From Bacteroidota bacterium (GTDB lineage Bacteria > Bacteroidota > Bacteroidia > Chitinophagales > BACL12), in the NCBI GenBank assembly GCA_016715425.1, contig JADKAC010000007.1:310001-374000 (forward strand): DNA of 64,000 nucleotides, written 5' to 3'. Shown here one piece after another: positions 1 to 8,958 of this stretch. Each line of letters opens with the position of its first letter. Positions within the stretch are counted from its first letter, which is position 1. The notes beneath the pieces were generated by a model, which did no database searches, had not been told where the DNA came from, and worked only from the letters and a program-made list of their open reading frames with translations. The position numbers were made by a program, and so were the translations under genes.

Positions 1-2
1 GT

Positions 3-530
3 GCAGTTACTGAGGGAGATCTTGCAGGTTGGTATGTTTGGATGTACGGACCTTGTGGTAATGCATCTATTAATAAACATAAATCTGATGGCGCACATGA
101 TGCAGATTGGAATACAAATGTAGAGCCCTATATAAAACAATATGGTGATGTAAGTTTATGGCAGTACGATCCTGAATTTTCTAAAGGCAATGAAGAAATT
201 CCTGAAGGGATTACTTATAATGTAATGGCAGTTGATTTGAAAAAAGGAAAAGAAAAAGAATTTAAAAATATTATGAAGAAAGTGCAGCAGGTAGAAGAAC
301 AAGAAGAAATTCCTGCATATACAAACACGATGTATTGGAATCTTTACAATTACGGTTATGAGTATGATGTAAAAGTGATTATGCCAGCAAACGATTCTGA
401 TTTTACTTCTTCCGCATTTAAAAATAATTATGAATTAGTACATGGCGACGGTAGCTATAATCAATTTATGAAAGACTGGAAAAAAATTGTAATGGAATAT
501 AATACCGATGTAATGTCGAATATAAAGTAA
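3..530 (+). CDS. Hypothetical protein, 3' part (start lies outside the window)
   Basis: The reading frame is open from the first bases of the window, so the real start is upstream; an internal ATG at 42 is not a likely start. It is a paralogue of the next gene: both share the pattern 'GW(Y/F)VW...GP' followed by 'AHD(A/D)DW', a 'DLWEYD'-like stretch and a C-terminal 'W...W(K/E)...V...Y' segment. I do not recognise the family; the alternation of short strands and helices is compatible with a dimeric alpha/beta-barrel fold, but that is a guess. It ends just before a strong terminator hairpin. Confidence 0.75.
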   Translation, partial: AVTEGDLAGWYVWMYGPCGNASINKHKSDGAHDADWNTNVEPYIKQYGDVSLWQYDPEFSKGNEEIPEGITYNVMAVDLKKGKEKEFKNIMKKVQQVEEQEEIPAYTNTMYWNLYNYGYEYDVKVIMPANDSDFTSSAFKNNYELVHGDGSYNQFMKDWKKIVMEYNTDVMSNIK

Positions 531-553
531 CCCCTCCTTTTGCATAAATATAT

Positions 554-585
554 AAACCCTGATAAGTTTTCTTATCAGGGTTTTT
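554..585 (+). terminator. Rho-independent terminator
   Basis: A 13-bp perfect stem (554-566 with 571-583) around a TTTT loop is followed by a T run. It separates the two paralogous genes, so they are probably transcribed separately. Confidence 0.85.
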
Positions 586-624
586 GTTTACTTTAGATTT
601 TTATTTAACCTAAAACCTATATTT

Positions 625-1344
625 ATGAAAAAAGTATTATTACTGGCAGTCTTTGCCGGATTTTTGTCGATGGGCATATCTGCTCAAACGGCAGACAAAA
701 AAGTTTCAGAAACATCTTACATGCTTGCCAAGAGAGGTCAGGAAGACGCCTTTCAAAAAGCAGTAATGGCACACAATGCAAAATTTCATCCTGCAAACAC
801 TGGAAATTCAGCCCTACTCCGAAAGGTTGTGTATGGAGAAAAGGCGGGTTGGTTTGTTTGGATTCATGGACCGGTTACTTATGCTGATCTCGATATTGTA
901 AAAGGGCAAGCACATGATGATGATTGGAGCAATACTGTTGACCCCTTGATAGAAGAATATGGCCCAATTGATCTTTGGGAATATGATGATGCACTATCCT
1001 ATGGAAAAGAAAAAATGGCAACTGCCAAATATTATGATGCATGGGTAATTGACATTAAAAGAGGTGAAGGATATCGCTTTGATGAAATGATGAAAAAATT
1101 ATCTGCTGCTGTAAAAGAAGATGGCAAACACAGTAATCTTGTTTGGTGGAATGTAGTGCGCAGAGATTCTAAAGCAGATGTTAGTATTCTTTGGACCTTT
1201 GATAATTTTGCTGAATGGGATTCGGATACTTTAAAAGATGCTTATGAAAAAGTGAATGGAGAAGGTAGTTGGAGATTATTCTGGGAAGAATGGGAAGAAG
1301 TAGTTGTTGATTACACCGAAGAAATTCGTGAAATGATTCGATAA
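625..1344 (+). CDS. Exported hypothetical protein, paralogue of the upstream gene
   Basis: This 239-residue protein starts with a clear Sec signal peptide (lysines, then a hydrophobic stretch, cleavage after about residue 20 at 'SAQ'). The mature part contains 'GWFVWIHGP', 'AHDDDWSNTVDPL', and a tryptophan- and acid-rich C-terminus. It resembles the partial gene before it along its whole length, so the pair is a tandem duplication. There is no lipobox and no T9SS sorting domain, which suggests a soluble periplasmic protein. Function unknown. Confidence 0.85.
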   Translation: MKKVLLLAVFAGFLSMGISAQTADKKVSETSYMLAKRGQEDAFQKAVMAHNAKFHPANTGNSALLRKVVYGEKAGWFVWIHGPVTYADLDIVKGQAHDDDWSNTVDPLIEEYGPIDLWEYDDALSYGKEKMATAKYYDAWVIDIKRGEGYRFDEMMKKLSAAVKEDGKHSNLVWWNVVRRDSKADVSILWTFDNFAEWDSDTLKDAYEKVNGEGSWRLFWEEWEEVVVDYTEEIREMIR

Positions 1345-1368
1345 AATTTCCCTTGATATTTTGAGTTT

Positions 1369-1398
1369 AAGAGCCATAAGTTTTATGGCTCTTTTTTT
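1369..1398 (+). terminator. Rho-independent terminator
   Basis: A perfect 10-bp stem (1370-1379 with 1383-1392, loop GTT) is followed by a run of T, 25 bases after the stop codon of the exported protein. Confidence 0.85.
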
Positions 1399-2079
1399 AT
1401 GAAAATAAATCGCCTTGCTTGCCGGATTCTTTTATTTTCTATTGTAGCATAACCACTTTGCTGATGATTGTTAGTGTATATGAAATTTGTATTTGACCTA
1501 TCTCTTTTCTTCCCCTGCCTTCGGCAGGTAAACTTAAAGGGGAAGACGTTTAGGTAGTGGTACATTCAAATGCATTGTTCTAATTAAGATTAGAAACTTC
1601 AATTAAATATGATATAAGAGTTAATAAGTAGGATGAATTATTTTCATTGTCAACTGTCAATTGTCAACTGTCAATTGTTTTGCCCCATCTCTTATCTTCC
1701 CCTGCCTCCGGCAGGCAAGCTTAAAGGTTTACCCGCCGAAGGAAGGGGAATACGTTTATGCAGTTGTTCTATCAAATTCTTGTTTAAATAATGAGCTATC
1801 ATTCTTTCGATAATAAGTATTAATAAATATCAATAGAATGGAAAAACATCAAGATTAGGAGAGTTTATCGCTCTCCTTTTTAAGGGAGAGTTAGGAGAGG
1901 GTCAAAATGAGATTAATGAGAGGTCAGTATAATTCAATTCATTTTTTGATTAAATAACATTTACAGATAGAAGAAAGATGTTCTCCAGCCTTACAGAATT
2001 TCTTTTGTTCTTTCTTTATTCAAGACAAGAAAGAACACATAATATTATTTAGAAATCTAAGATTTGAAATTCCAATTTT
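1399..2079. repeat. Gene-free spacer with hairpin repeats and a 7-nt-periodic run
   Basis: No gene is seen here. Two related copies of a hairpin-bearing element lie at about 1499-1554 and 1688-1757. Each has a CCTGCC/GGCAGG stem with a 3-nt loop, then 'cttaaagg' and 'acgttta'; the second copy carries an extra 17 or so bases before 'ggggaa'. Between them, 1647-1681 holds five 7-nt words of the type TTGTCAA/CTGTCAA. The rest is plain AT-rich sequence. Confidence 0.7.
1403..1438 (-). other. Duplicated fragment of the parC 3' end
   Basis: These 36 bases match 2086-2121, the last coding bases of parC, with two mismatches. On the minus strand they read K-I-K-E-S-G-K-Q-G-D-L-F, then Ser and TAA, where parC itself ends ...DLFE and TAA. 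The reading frame and a nearby stop are kept, but there is no matching coding sequence upstream, so it is a stranded scrap. The likely origin is a duplication followed by decay. Confidence 0.75.
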
Positions 2080-4776
2080 TTATTCAAATAAATCCCCTTG
2101 CTTACCGGATTCTTTTATTTTTTTATCACCACTTTTCACATCCCATTCAATCTTGGAACCTATCTTCAGTGTATTTTCTTCAACAGATTTTTCTGAATCG
2201 GATGCGCTATCCGTTTTAGTTTGGGATTTTTCTTTCAATGGATTTTCTTTAGTTTTCTTTTCATCAGAAGATATTGCCGGTGTAAGCAATTTTACTTTAG
2301 CAATTTCAAAATTACTCAAGCGATTGCCCTGACTTTTCCAACCTTTAATATCTATAAATTTTGAAGTATGTATCACTTCTTTCACCTGTTCTTTTTTCTT
2401 TCCCTTCAACACGGTTAATTCAATAACAGGATCTGCATCAATACTTAGAATTAATAATTTACTACCGTTAGCTTCACCAATAAAAGAATATTTTTTTCCG
2501 GGTACTGTATTCTCAATATAAAAACGTTTAATAAATGTGTTGCCACTTTCTGCATCCCAATAAATTACAGTTACAATAGTTTCCACATCATATTTCAGCA
2601 AATGATATAAACCCGCAATATCAAAACGATTTGATAATTCAGTATCGGTTAATTCGTAGGTACCATCTTTATATATTGCAAGCAACAAATCGCCGGTATC
2701 AAATTTCCCCAGATTTCTTCCCCGCTGATCTGTATTTAATCTGCCCACTATATTATCATACCAGATATTTCTTCCACCAATAGTAGAAGAACCAATTTCC
2801 TTTTGCGTAATTTTCTTTAAGCCATATTTTGTAAGTATAATTCCTTTTGAATCCCGGCCTTTAATTCCCATTGTACCAAAATCAAAATCAAATAATTTCA
2901 CATGGGCTCTTGCATTCGGATGTAATTGTACTTGCACCACTTCACTTTCACTATTTGGATTTGCATGCAGATACCACACTTTTGCTTTTGCTGCACTTCC
3001 ACACATATTATATTCCTTATCTCTTGTTATAGAAGTAACATTAAATCGTTTGGCAAATACTTTTCCTGTTTTTGCTTCACTATAAATCATGTGATAAGTC
3101 ATGCGTTCATCGTCTTTCTTCCACACATTTACATACAATATTTTTTTTCCAATAAACACTTTTTCTGCAATGCGCACCACTTTCATTTTACCATCTTCGG
3201 TAAATGCAATGATATCATCAATATCAGAACAGTCGCTAACAAATTCATCTTTCTTTAAACCAAAACCAATAAATCCCTCTTCACGATTCACATACAATTT
3301 TGCATTATTGGCAACCACAGATTTCGCTTCTATTGTATCAAACTTTCTGATTTCTGTTTTGCGTTCCCTACCCTTTCCATATTTCTTTAACAGGTTTTCA
3401 AAGTATGCAATTGCAAAATCAGTAAGATGTCGCAGATCATGTTTCACCTGCTTCATATCCTTTTCTAATTGACGGATAAGTTCATCTGCTTTAAATCCAT
3501 CAAAGCGGGAAATGCGTTTGATTTTTATTTCTGTTAACCGAATAATATCCTCTCTGGTAACTTCCCGCATCAGTTTGGATTTATGTGGCTCCAATCCGTT
3601 ATCAATTGCAATGATTACTTCTTCCCATGTTTCGCTTTCTTCTATATCACGATAAATTCTATTCTCAATAAATATTTTTTCCAAGGAACTGAAATGCCAT
3701 TTATCTTCCAGATCGGCAAGTTTTATTTCAAGTTCTTTTTTTAATAATTGTTTGGTATGTTGTGTAGATTCTTTTAGCAACACATCCACTGTAAGAAAAA
3801 CCGGTTTATCCTGACGAATAACACAAATAATTGGTGAGATAGAAATTTCACAATCGGTAAAAGCATACAAGGCATCCATAGTAACATCCGGCGAAACACC
3901 GGGTGCAATTTCAATAGCAATCTCTACATCCTGCGCTGTATTATCTACTACTTTTTTTATCTTGATTTTTCCCTTATCATTTGCACGGATAATACTATCA
4001 ATTACAGAAGTGGTAGTTGTGTTGTAAGGAATATCTTTTATCAGAATTGTTTTTTTATCTGTTGCTACCATGCGAGCTCTCACTCTCACTTTTCCGCCTC
4101 GTTCACCTTTATTATAATCAGAAACATCTACCATTCCACCCGTGGGAAAATCCGGATAAACTTCTATCTCTTCTCCTTTTAATATTTGAATACTTGCAAT
4201 AATTAATTCACAAAAGTTATGGGGTAATATTTTAGTACTCAATCCCACAGCAATACCTTCCACACCAAGTGCCAGCACTAATGGAAATTTCATTGGCAAA
4301 AAAACAGGTTCTGATTTTCTGCCATCATAACTCAATTGCCATTCGGTAGTATCTTTATTAAAAGCAACTTCCAATGCAAACTGCGACAAACGAGCTTCTA
4401 TATATCTTGCCGCTGCGGCATCATCTCCTGTTCTGAAATCGCCCCAGTTACCCTGCGTATCAATCAGTAAATCTTTTTGTCCTAAGTTCACCAGAGCATC
4501 TCCAATTGCTGCATCACCATGCGGATGAAACTGCATTGTCTGTCCAATAATATTTGCGACTTTATGAAACCTGCCATCATCCATTTCACGCATTGCATGT
4601 AAAATTCTGCGTTGCACAGGTTTTAATCCATCACGAATATCAGGAACAGCTCTTTCAAGAATTACATAACTGGCGTAATCGAGAAACCAATTTTGATACA
4701 TACCCGACACATGCGTTACTTCGCCTGTGGTTTGCATTGGTTTATTATCCGGTAAATTATTTTTTATTTTGGCCAT
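2080..4776 (-). CDS. parC: DNA topoisomerase IV subunit A
   Basis: An 898-residue type IIA topoisomerase breakage-reunion subunit. It decatenates chromosomes together with ParE. The active-site region 'AAARYIEARL' puts the DNA-linking tyrosine at residue 125; 'FHPHGDAAIGDAL' around residues 83-94 is the quinolone-region helix. The C-terminal half has the blade motifs of the beta-pinwheel domain. A charged, Lys/Glu/Ser-rich linker follows (about 825-880), and the protein ends in QGDLFE, which resembles a sliding-clamp-binding peptide. A TAnnTTTG box lies 13 bases upstream of the ATG. The partner parE is upstream on the same strand, separated by a haem lipoprotein gene. Confidence 0.95.
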   Translation of the reverse strand: MAKIKNNLPDNKPMQTTGEVTHVSGMYQNWFLDYASYVILERAVPDIRDGLKPVQRRILHAMREMDDGRFHKVANIIGQTMQFHPHGDAAIGDALVNLGQKDLLIDTQGNWGDFRTGDDAAAARYIEARLSQFALEVAFNKDTTEWQLSYDGRKSEPVFLPMKFPLVLALGVEGIAVGLSTKILPHNFCELIIASIQILKGEEIEVYPDFPTGGMVDVSDYNKGERGGKVRVRARMVATDKKTILIKDIPYNTTTTSVIDSIIRANDKGKIKIKKVVDNTAQDVEIAIEIAPGVSPDVTMDALYAFTDCEISISPIICVIRQDKPVFLTVDVLLKESTQHTKQLLKKELEIKLADLEDKWHFSSLEKIFIENRIYRDIEESETWEEVIIAIDNGLEPHKSKLMREVTREDIIRLTEIKIKRISRFDGFKADELIRQLEKDMKQVKHDLRHLTDFAIAYFENLLKKYGKGRERKTEIRKFDTIEAKSVVANNAKLYVNREEGFIGFGLKKDEFVSDCSDIDDIIAFTEDGKMKVVRIAEKVFIGKKILYVNVWKKDDERMTYHMIYSEAKTGKVFAKRFNVTSITRDKEYNMCGSAAKAKVWYLHANPNSESEVVQVQLHPNARAHVKLFDFDFGTMGIKGRDSKGIILTKYGLKKITQKEIGSSTIGGRNIWYDNIVGRLNTDQRGRNLGKFDTGDLLLAIYKDGTYELTDTELSNRFDIAGLYHLLKYDVETIVTVIYWDAESGNTFIKRFYIENTVPGKKYSFIGEANGSKLLILSIDADPVIELTVLKGKKKEQVKEVIHTSKFIDIKGWKSQGNRLSNFEIAKVKLLTPAISSDEKKTKENPLKEKSQTKTDSASDSEKSVEENTLKIGSKIEWDVKSGDKKIKESGKQGDLFE

Positions 4777-4789
4777 GGATGTGAAGCAA

Positions 4790-4797
4790 CAAATATA
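4790..4797 (-). promoter_or_regulatory. Bacteroidota-type -7 box for parC
   Basis: On the minus strand the bases read TATATTTG, matching the TAnnTTTG consensus of the phylum, 13 bases before the parC ATG. No convincing -33 element was found, so this is tentative. Confidence 0.45.
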
Positions 4798-4866
4798 GTA
4801 TTGCAGAATTCACAAGGAAATCAAACTTTTCCACCATGCTAATGGAACTGCACTATAAAGCTTGTA

Positions 4867-5364
4867 TTATTCTATAACAATGAAGGCCATATTATTTGCC
4901 TTGTGGCAATTGTTACAACCTGTTTTCAGGTTTACATATTCGGCTTCTGCAGTTGCTTTATCCTTTGCATCTACTGCAGATTCTAATTTATTAAATGTGG
5001 GGAAAATAAATGCTATAAACTGGTCCTCTGCCGGTTGTACTAATTCATCATGATGATTATGTAATTCTTCCATGCGTTCAAAAATTTCCTCCATTTCGTG
5101 CAAATGAAAATCGGCGTACTCCCAATTTTCCGTTGCAATATCTGTTGCAAGCTTTTGAATATACACATGATTTGTATTCATTAATTCGCCAAGTCCGGGA
5201 GCCACTTGTTCTTTTAATTTATCAAATTCCTTTTCTAAAGAATCTACTTTCTTTTGCAAACTTATATCAGTGGTGGTTGTACTTGTAGATTTCATGCATG
5301 CACTGGTGAAGAAGAACAGTGTAATTAAAAATAATAAAACGATTGACCTGTGTATGAAACGCAT
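4867..5364 (-). CDS. Haem-binding (c-type) lipoprotein
   Basis: A 165-residue protein with a lipoprotein signal (hydrophobic stretch, then 'TSAC' as lipobox, lipidated Cys at about residue 23). A mostly helical body, with a heptad-like segment after the signal, ends in one haem-attachment motif C-N-N-C-H about 15 residues from the C-terminus. Helical bundle plus C-terminal CxxCH is the layout of cytochrome c' / c-556 proteins, which is the most likely fold. It would sit in the periplasm, anchored to a membrane. It lies between parE and parC on the same strand with gaps of about 90 bases, an unusual place for a redox protein. Confidence 0.8.
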   Translation of the reverse strand: MRFIHRSIVLLFLITLFFFTSACMKSTSTTTTDISLQKKVDSLEKEFDKLKEQVAPGLGELMNTNHVYIQKLATDIATENWEYADFHLHEMEEIFERMEELHNHHDELVQPAEDQFIAFIFPTFNKLESAVDAKDKATAEAEYVNLKTGCNNCHKANNMAFIVIE

Positions 5365-5458
5365 AATGCTGATTAATAATTAAGCAGCAAAATTTACAAA
5401 AATTAGCAACTAATTATTTCTAACGAAAAAAATACCTTATGCAAGGTATAACCTAAAA

Positions 5459-7333
5459 TCATTCGGCATTGGCGAGAAAAGCCTCTTCAATTCTATCTTT
5501 TTCTACACGTAGATTACTAATAATAAATTCCTGTCGTTGCGGTGTATTCTTGCCCATGTAATATTCCAAAACTTGCTGAATTGTAAGTTCTTTCCCCACT
5601 ATCAATGGGTCTAAACGAATCTGTTCACCAATAAATCCTTTAAACTCTTCAGGAGAAATTTCACCCAATCCTTTAAAGCGAGTTATCTCCGGTTTATTAC
5701 CCAATTTATTTACTGCAGTTTCTTTTTCCTGTTCTGAATAACAATACAATGTTTCCTTTTTATTTCTTACCCGAAACAATGGCGTTTGCAAAACATACAA
5801 GTGACCATTCTTTACTAAGTCAGGAAAAAATTGCAAAAAGAAAGTGAGAATCAACAAACGAATATGCATACCATCCACATCTGCATCAGTGGCAATTACC
5901 ACTTTGTTATAACGCAATCCCTCCAAACTATCCTCGATATTTAAAGCATGTTGCAACAGATTAAATTCTTCATTTTCATACACTACTTTTTTTGTAAGTC
6001 CGAATACATTCAATGGTTTTCCTTTCAATGAAAATACCGCTTGTGTTTCCACATTTCTTGCTTTTGTAATAGAGCCACTTGCTGAATCTCCTTCCGTAAT
6101 AAACAACATAGTCTCCAACGATTTCACATCTTTATCTTCACCATAATGCATTCTGCAATCACGCAATTTTCTATTGTGCAAATTTGCTTTTTTTGCACGT
6201 TCATTCGCTAACTTTTTAATACCTGCAATTTCTTTCCGCTCTCTTTCACTTTGAGTAATACGTTTTAATAATGCATCGGCTGTTGCGGGATTTTTATGCA
6301 GATAATTATCTAATTCTTTTTTTATAAAATCAATGATAAAAGTGCGCACTGCTATTCCATCGGGTGCAATAGTTATAGATCCCAATTTTGTTTTTGTCTG
6401 ACTTTCAAATACAGGTTCCTGAATGCGCACTGCAATTGCCGCAACCACAGCTTGCCTGATATCACTTACATCAAAATCTTTTTTATAAAACTCACGGACT
6501 GTCTTTACTATTGCTTCACGAAAAGCAGCTAAGTGAGTTCCACCTTGAGTAGTGTATTGTCCGTTTACGAAACTGTAATATTCCTCACCATATTCATTGC
6601 CATGACTTATTGCCAATTCAATATCCTCACCTTTTAAATGAATAATTGGATAGCGTAAAGAATCTTCATTGGTTTTTCTTTTTAATAAATCAAGCAAACC
6701 ATTTTGAGAATAAAATTTTTGTCCGTTGCAATAGATAGATAAACCTGCATTCAGAAAAACATAATTCCACAATAAATTATCTAAGTACTCAGGAATGTAA
6801 TGGTAGTTTTTAAAAATCGTTGCATCAGGAATAAACTCAACCAGAGTTCCATCTTTCTCTGTAGTTTTTTGTAAATTCTTATCTGATATAATTACACCTT
6901 TTTCAAACTCCGCAATTTTTGTTTTTCCATCACGTACACTCTGCACTTTAAATGCAGAACTTAATGCATTCACTGCTTTTGTTCCTACGCCATTTAATCC
7001 CACAGATTTTTGAAATGCTTTCGAATCGTATTTCGCTCCGGTATTCATTTTACTTACGCAGTCAATCACTTTTCCCAAGGGAATACCTCTTCCAAAATCA
7101 CGCACGGTTACTTTGTATTTATCAATATCCACATCAATGCGTTTACCATAACCCATCATATATTCATCAATGGCATTGTCAATTACTTCTTTCACCAAAA
7201 TATAAATACCATCATCGGGCGAAGAGCCATCACCCAATTTACCGATATACATTCCCGGACGTAAACGCATGTGCTCAATCCAATCGAGAGTGCGCACATG
7301 TTCTTCACTATAATTATAATTCTGATTTGCCAT
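5459..7333 (-). CDS. parE: DNA topoisomerase IV subunit B
   Basis: A 624-residue GHKL-ATPase type IIA topoisomerase subunit. The ATP site shows 'EVIDNAIDE' (residues 49-57) and 'DFGRGIPLG'. The TOPRIM domain shows 'EGDSASGS' and 'TDADVDGMHIR', which bind the catalytic Mg2+. The C-terminal 'RFKGLGE' motif is present. The length fits ParE rather than the longer GyrB. It is transcribed toward the haem lipoprotein and parC, and diverges from the glycosyltransferase gene. Confidence 0.95.
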   Translation of the reverse strand: MANQNYNYSEEHVRTLDWIEHMRLRPGMYIGKLGDGSSPDDGIYILVKEVIDNAIDEYMMGYGKRIDVDIDKYKVTVRDFGRGIPLGKVIDCVSKMNTGAKYDSKAFQKSVGLNGVGTKAVNALSSAFKVQSVRDGKTKIAEFEKGVIISDKNLQKTTEKDGTLVEFIPDATIFKNYHYIPEYLDNLLWNYVFLNAGLSIYCNGQKFYSQNGLLDLLKRKTNEDSLRYPIIHLKGEDIELAISHGNEYGEEYYSFVNGQYTTQGGTHLAAFREAIVKTVREFYKKDFDVSDIRQAVVAAIAVRIQEPVFESQTKTKLGSITIAPDGIAVRTFIIDFIKKELDNYLHKNPATADALLKRITQSERERKEIAGIKKLANERAKKANLHNRKLRDCRMHYGEDKDVKSLETMLFITEGDSASGSITKARNVETQAVFSLKGKPLNVFGLTKKVVYENEEFNLLQHALNIEDSLEGLRYNKVVIATDADVDGMHIRLLILTFFLQFFPDLVKNGHLYVLQTPLFRVRNKKETLYCYSEQEKETAVNKLGNKPEITRFKGLGEISPEEFKGFIGEQIRLDPLIVGKELTIQQVLEYYMGKNTPQRQEFIISNLRVEKDRIEEAFLANAE

Positions 7334-7458
7334 AAGCTGCTAAATTAATGGTGATTTCATCTAATATCGCACTGAGTTTAGCACGAGTTAACAGGATATT
7401 CACACCGTTTGTACTATGCATAACACCATTACAAATAGTAAGTTTGCTTTAACATAAT

Positions 7459-8958
7459 ATGCTGAAAAAATATCATTACATATTACTCCTGCTTTTTTTT
7501 ATCACGCTGTTTTTCAGTGCAGATTTACAACACACTTTAAATCTAAAACCCACAGGAGTGCATCAATGGCGACAAACAGACTGTGCAACTTATGCCTTAA
7601 ATTATTATCAGAACAACACACCTTTTTTGAAACCGCAAATGCTGAATCAAACCGGGACCAATGGATATTCAGCAAGTGAGTTTCCACTGATTTATTTTAT
7701 TACAGGAAAATTATATCATGTGTTTGGTTTTCATGAATGGGTGTTTCGCTGTGTAAATATGTTGGTCTTTTTTATGGGTTTGATGTTTTTATTTTTAATT
7801 GTTAGAAAATTTATTGGAAATACGATTGCGGCAATGATTCCTGTAATTCTTGCAGGCACTTCTCCTTATTATTTTTATTATGGAATACATTTTCTGCCAA
7901 ACGTTCCTGCAATAAGTATGTGTTTGGCAGGCTGGTATTTTTTCTTTAATTATTTAGAAAATAAAAAAGCAAAGTGGATTTATCTCACTGCATTTTTCTT
8001 TTGCCTTGCCGGACTTTTAAAAGTGAGTGACCTGCTCAGTTTTTTTGCGGCAGGTACTTGTCTGTTGTATTTATGGATTGGTAAAAAACAATTGTTTACA
8101 AAACAGCAATTAATACATATTTCAATAAGTGGTTTTGGGTTACTTCTCATTAATGCTGCATGGATAAAATATTGTATTTGGTTTAATGCAAAAAACGGTT
8201 TTGATCTTAGCCTGTTAGGAATTTTACCAATCTGGAATTTAAACAGCAATCAAATAGCGGATATCTGGAGCAGGTTTTATACTTCATGGAGTCTGCATAT
8301 TTTTTCTCCATTGGTATGGATACTATTAGGTTGTTTCCTGTTGCTATTTATTTTTCAATTTAAGCAAATGCATAAGATGCTTAGAAGTATTACAACAATA
8401 TTATTTACCGGCAGTATTATTTATCTGTTGCTATTTTTTGATGCACTATATCATCATGATTATTATATGTTGACTCCCCTCATTGCGATTCTGTTTTTAA
8501 TTATTACTGTTACCGATTTTCTTTTCAAGAAATTAGCTACTCATAACTCTACACTTAAAGCAGGGATTTCTATTACAGTTTTATCTGCACTCATTTTTTG
8601 GTGTCTGAATTACAACAGCAAAATGCAGCATCATCGTTTATTTGCTCCGGAATACAAAAATGTAAGTGATGCCACTTCTGAACTACAACCCTATATGCGA
8701 TCGTTGGGAATTATGCGCACTGATAAAATTATTAGTGTACCCGATAGAAGTTCTAATATCAGTTTATATCTGTTCAACAATCCGGGATGGACGGAGGTGT
8801 TTACATTGCAAACACTATCTATTCAGGATAAAATTAATTTAGGTGCAAAATATTTAATTATCGGCGACAGCACTTATCTTAACACAACAGAATATATTCC
8901 TTATCTCAATAAACAAATTGGAAATTATAAAAACTTTTTAATTTTCGATTTACAATAA
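7459..8958 (+). CDS. GT-C type membrane glycosyltransferase (ArnT/PMT-like)
   Basis: A 499-residue polytopic membrane protein. Residue 1 onward is a membrane helix, followed by an outer loop with 'HQWRQTD' (about residues 35-41), the acidic-loop motif of the dolichyl-phosphate-mannose transferase-like GT39/ArnT group. About ten more hydrophobic segments follow up to about residue 385, then a soluble C-terminal tail. Such enzymes transfer sugars from polyprenyl-phosphate donors on the outer face of the inner membrane; the acceptor here is unknown. Its 3' end overlaps the convergent phoH-like gene by 9 bases. Confidence 0.8.
   Translation: MLKKYHYILLLLFFITLFFSADLQHTLNLKPTGVHQWRQTDCATYALNYYQNNTPFLKPQMLNQTGTNGYSASEFPLIYFITGKLYHVFGFHEWVFRCVNMLVFFMGLMFLFLIVRKFIGNTIAAMIPVILAGTSPYYFYYGIHFLPNVPAISMCLAGWYFFFNYLENKKAKWIYLTAFFFCLAGLLKVSDLLSFFAAGTCLLYLWIGKKQLFTKQQLIHISISGFGLLLINAAWIKYCIWFNAKNGFDLSLLGILPIWNLNSNQIADIWSRFYTSWSLHIFSPLVWILLGCFLLLFIFQFKQMHKMLRSITTILFTGSIIYLLLFFDALYHHDYYMLTPLIAILFLIITVTDFLFKKLATHNSTLKAGISITVLSALIFWCLNYNSKMQHHRLFAPEYKNVSDATSELQPYMRSLGIMRTDKIISVPDRSSNISLYLFNNPGWTEVFTLQTLSIQDKINLGAKYLIIGDSTYLNTTEYIPYLNKQIGNYKNFLIFDLQ

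Noticed and set aside
1383..1565. Minus-strand ORF of 60 residues
   Set aside because: It runs through a terminator, the parC fragment (in the wrong frame) and a hairpin repeat; no coding character.
2926..3472. Plus-strand ORFs opposite parC
   Set aside because: They are antisense to a well-conserved part of parC and rich in Phe, His, Cys and Ser, as expected from reading the opposite strand.
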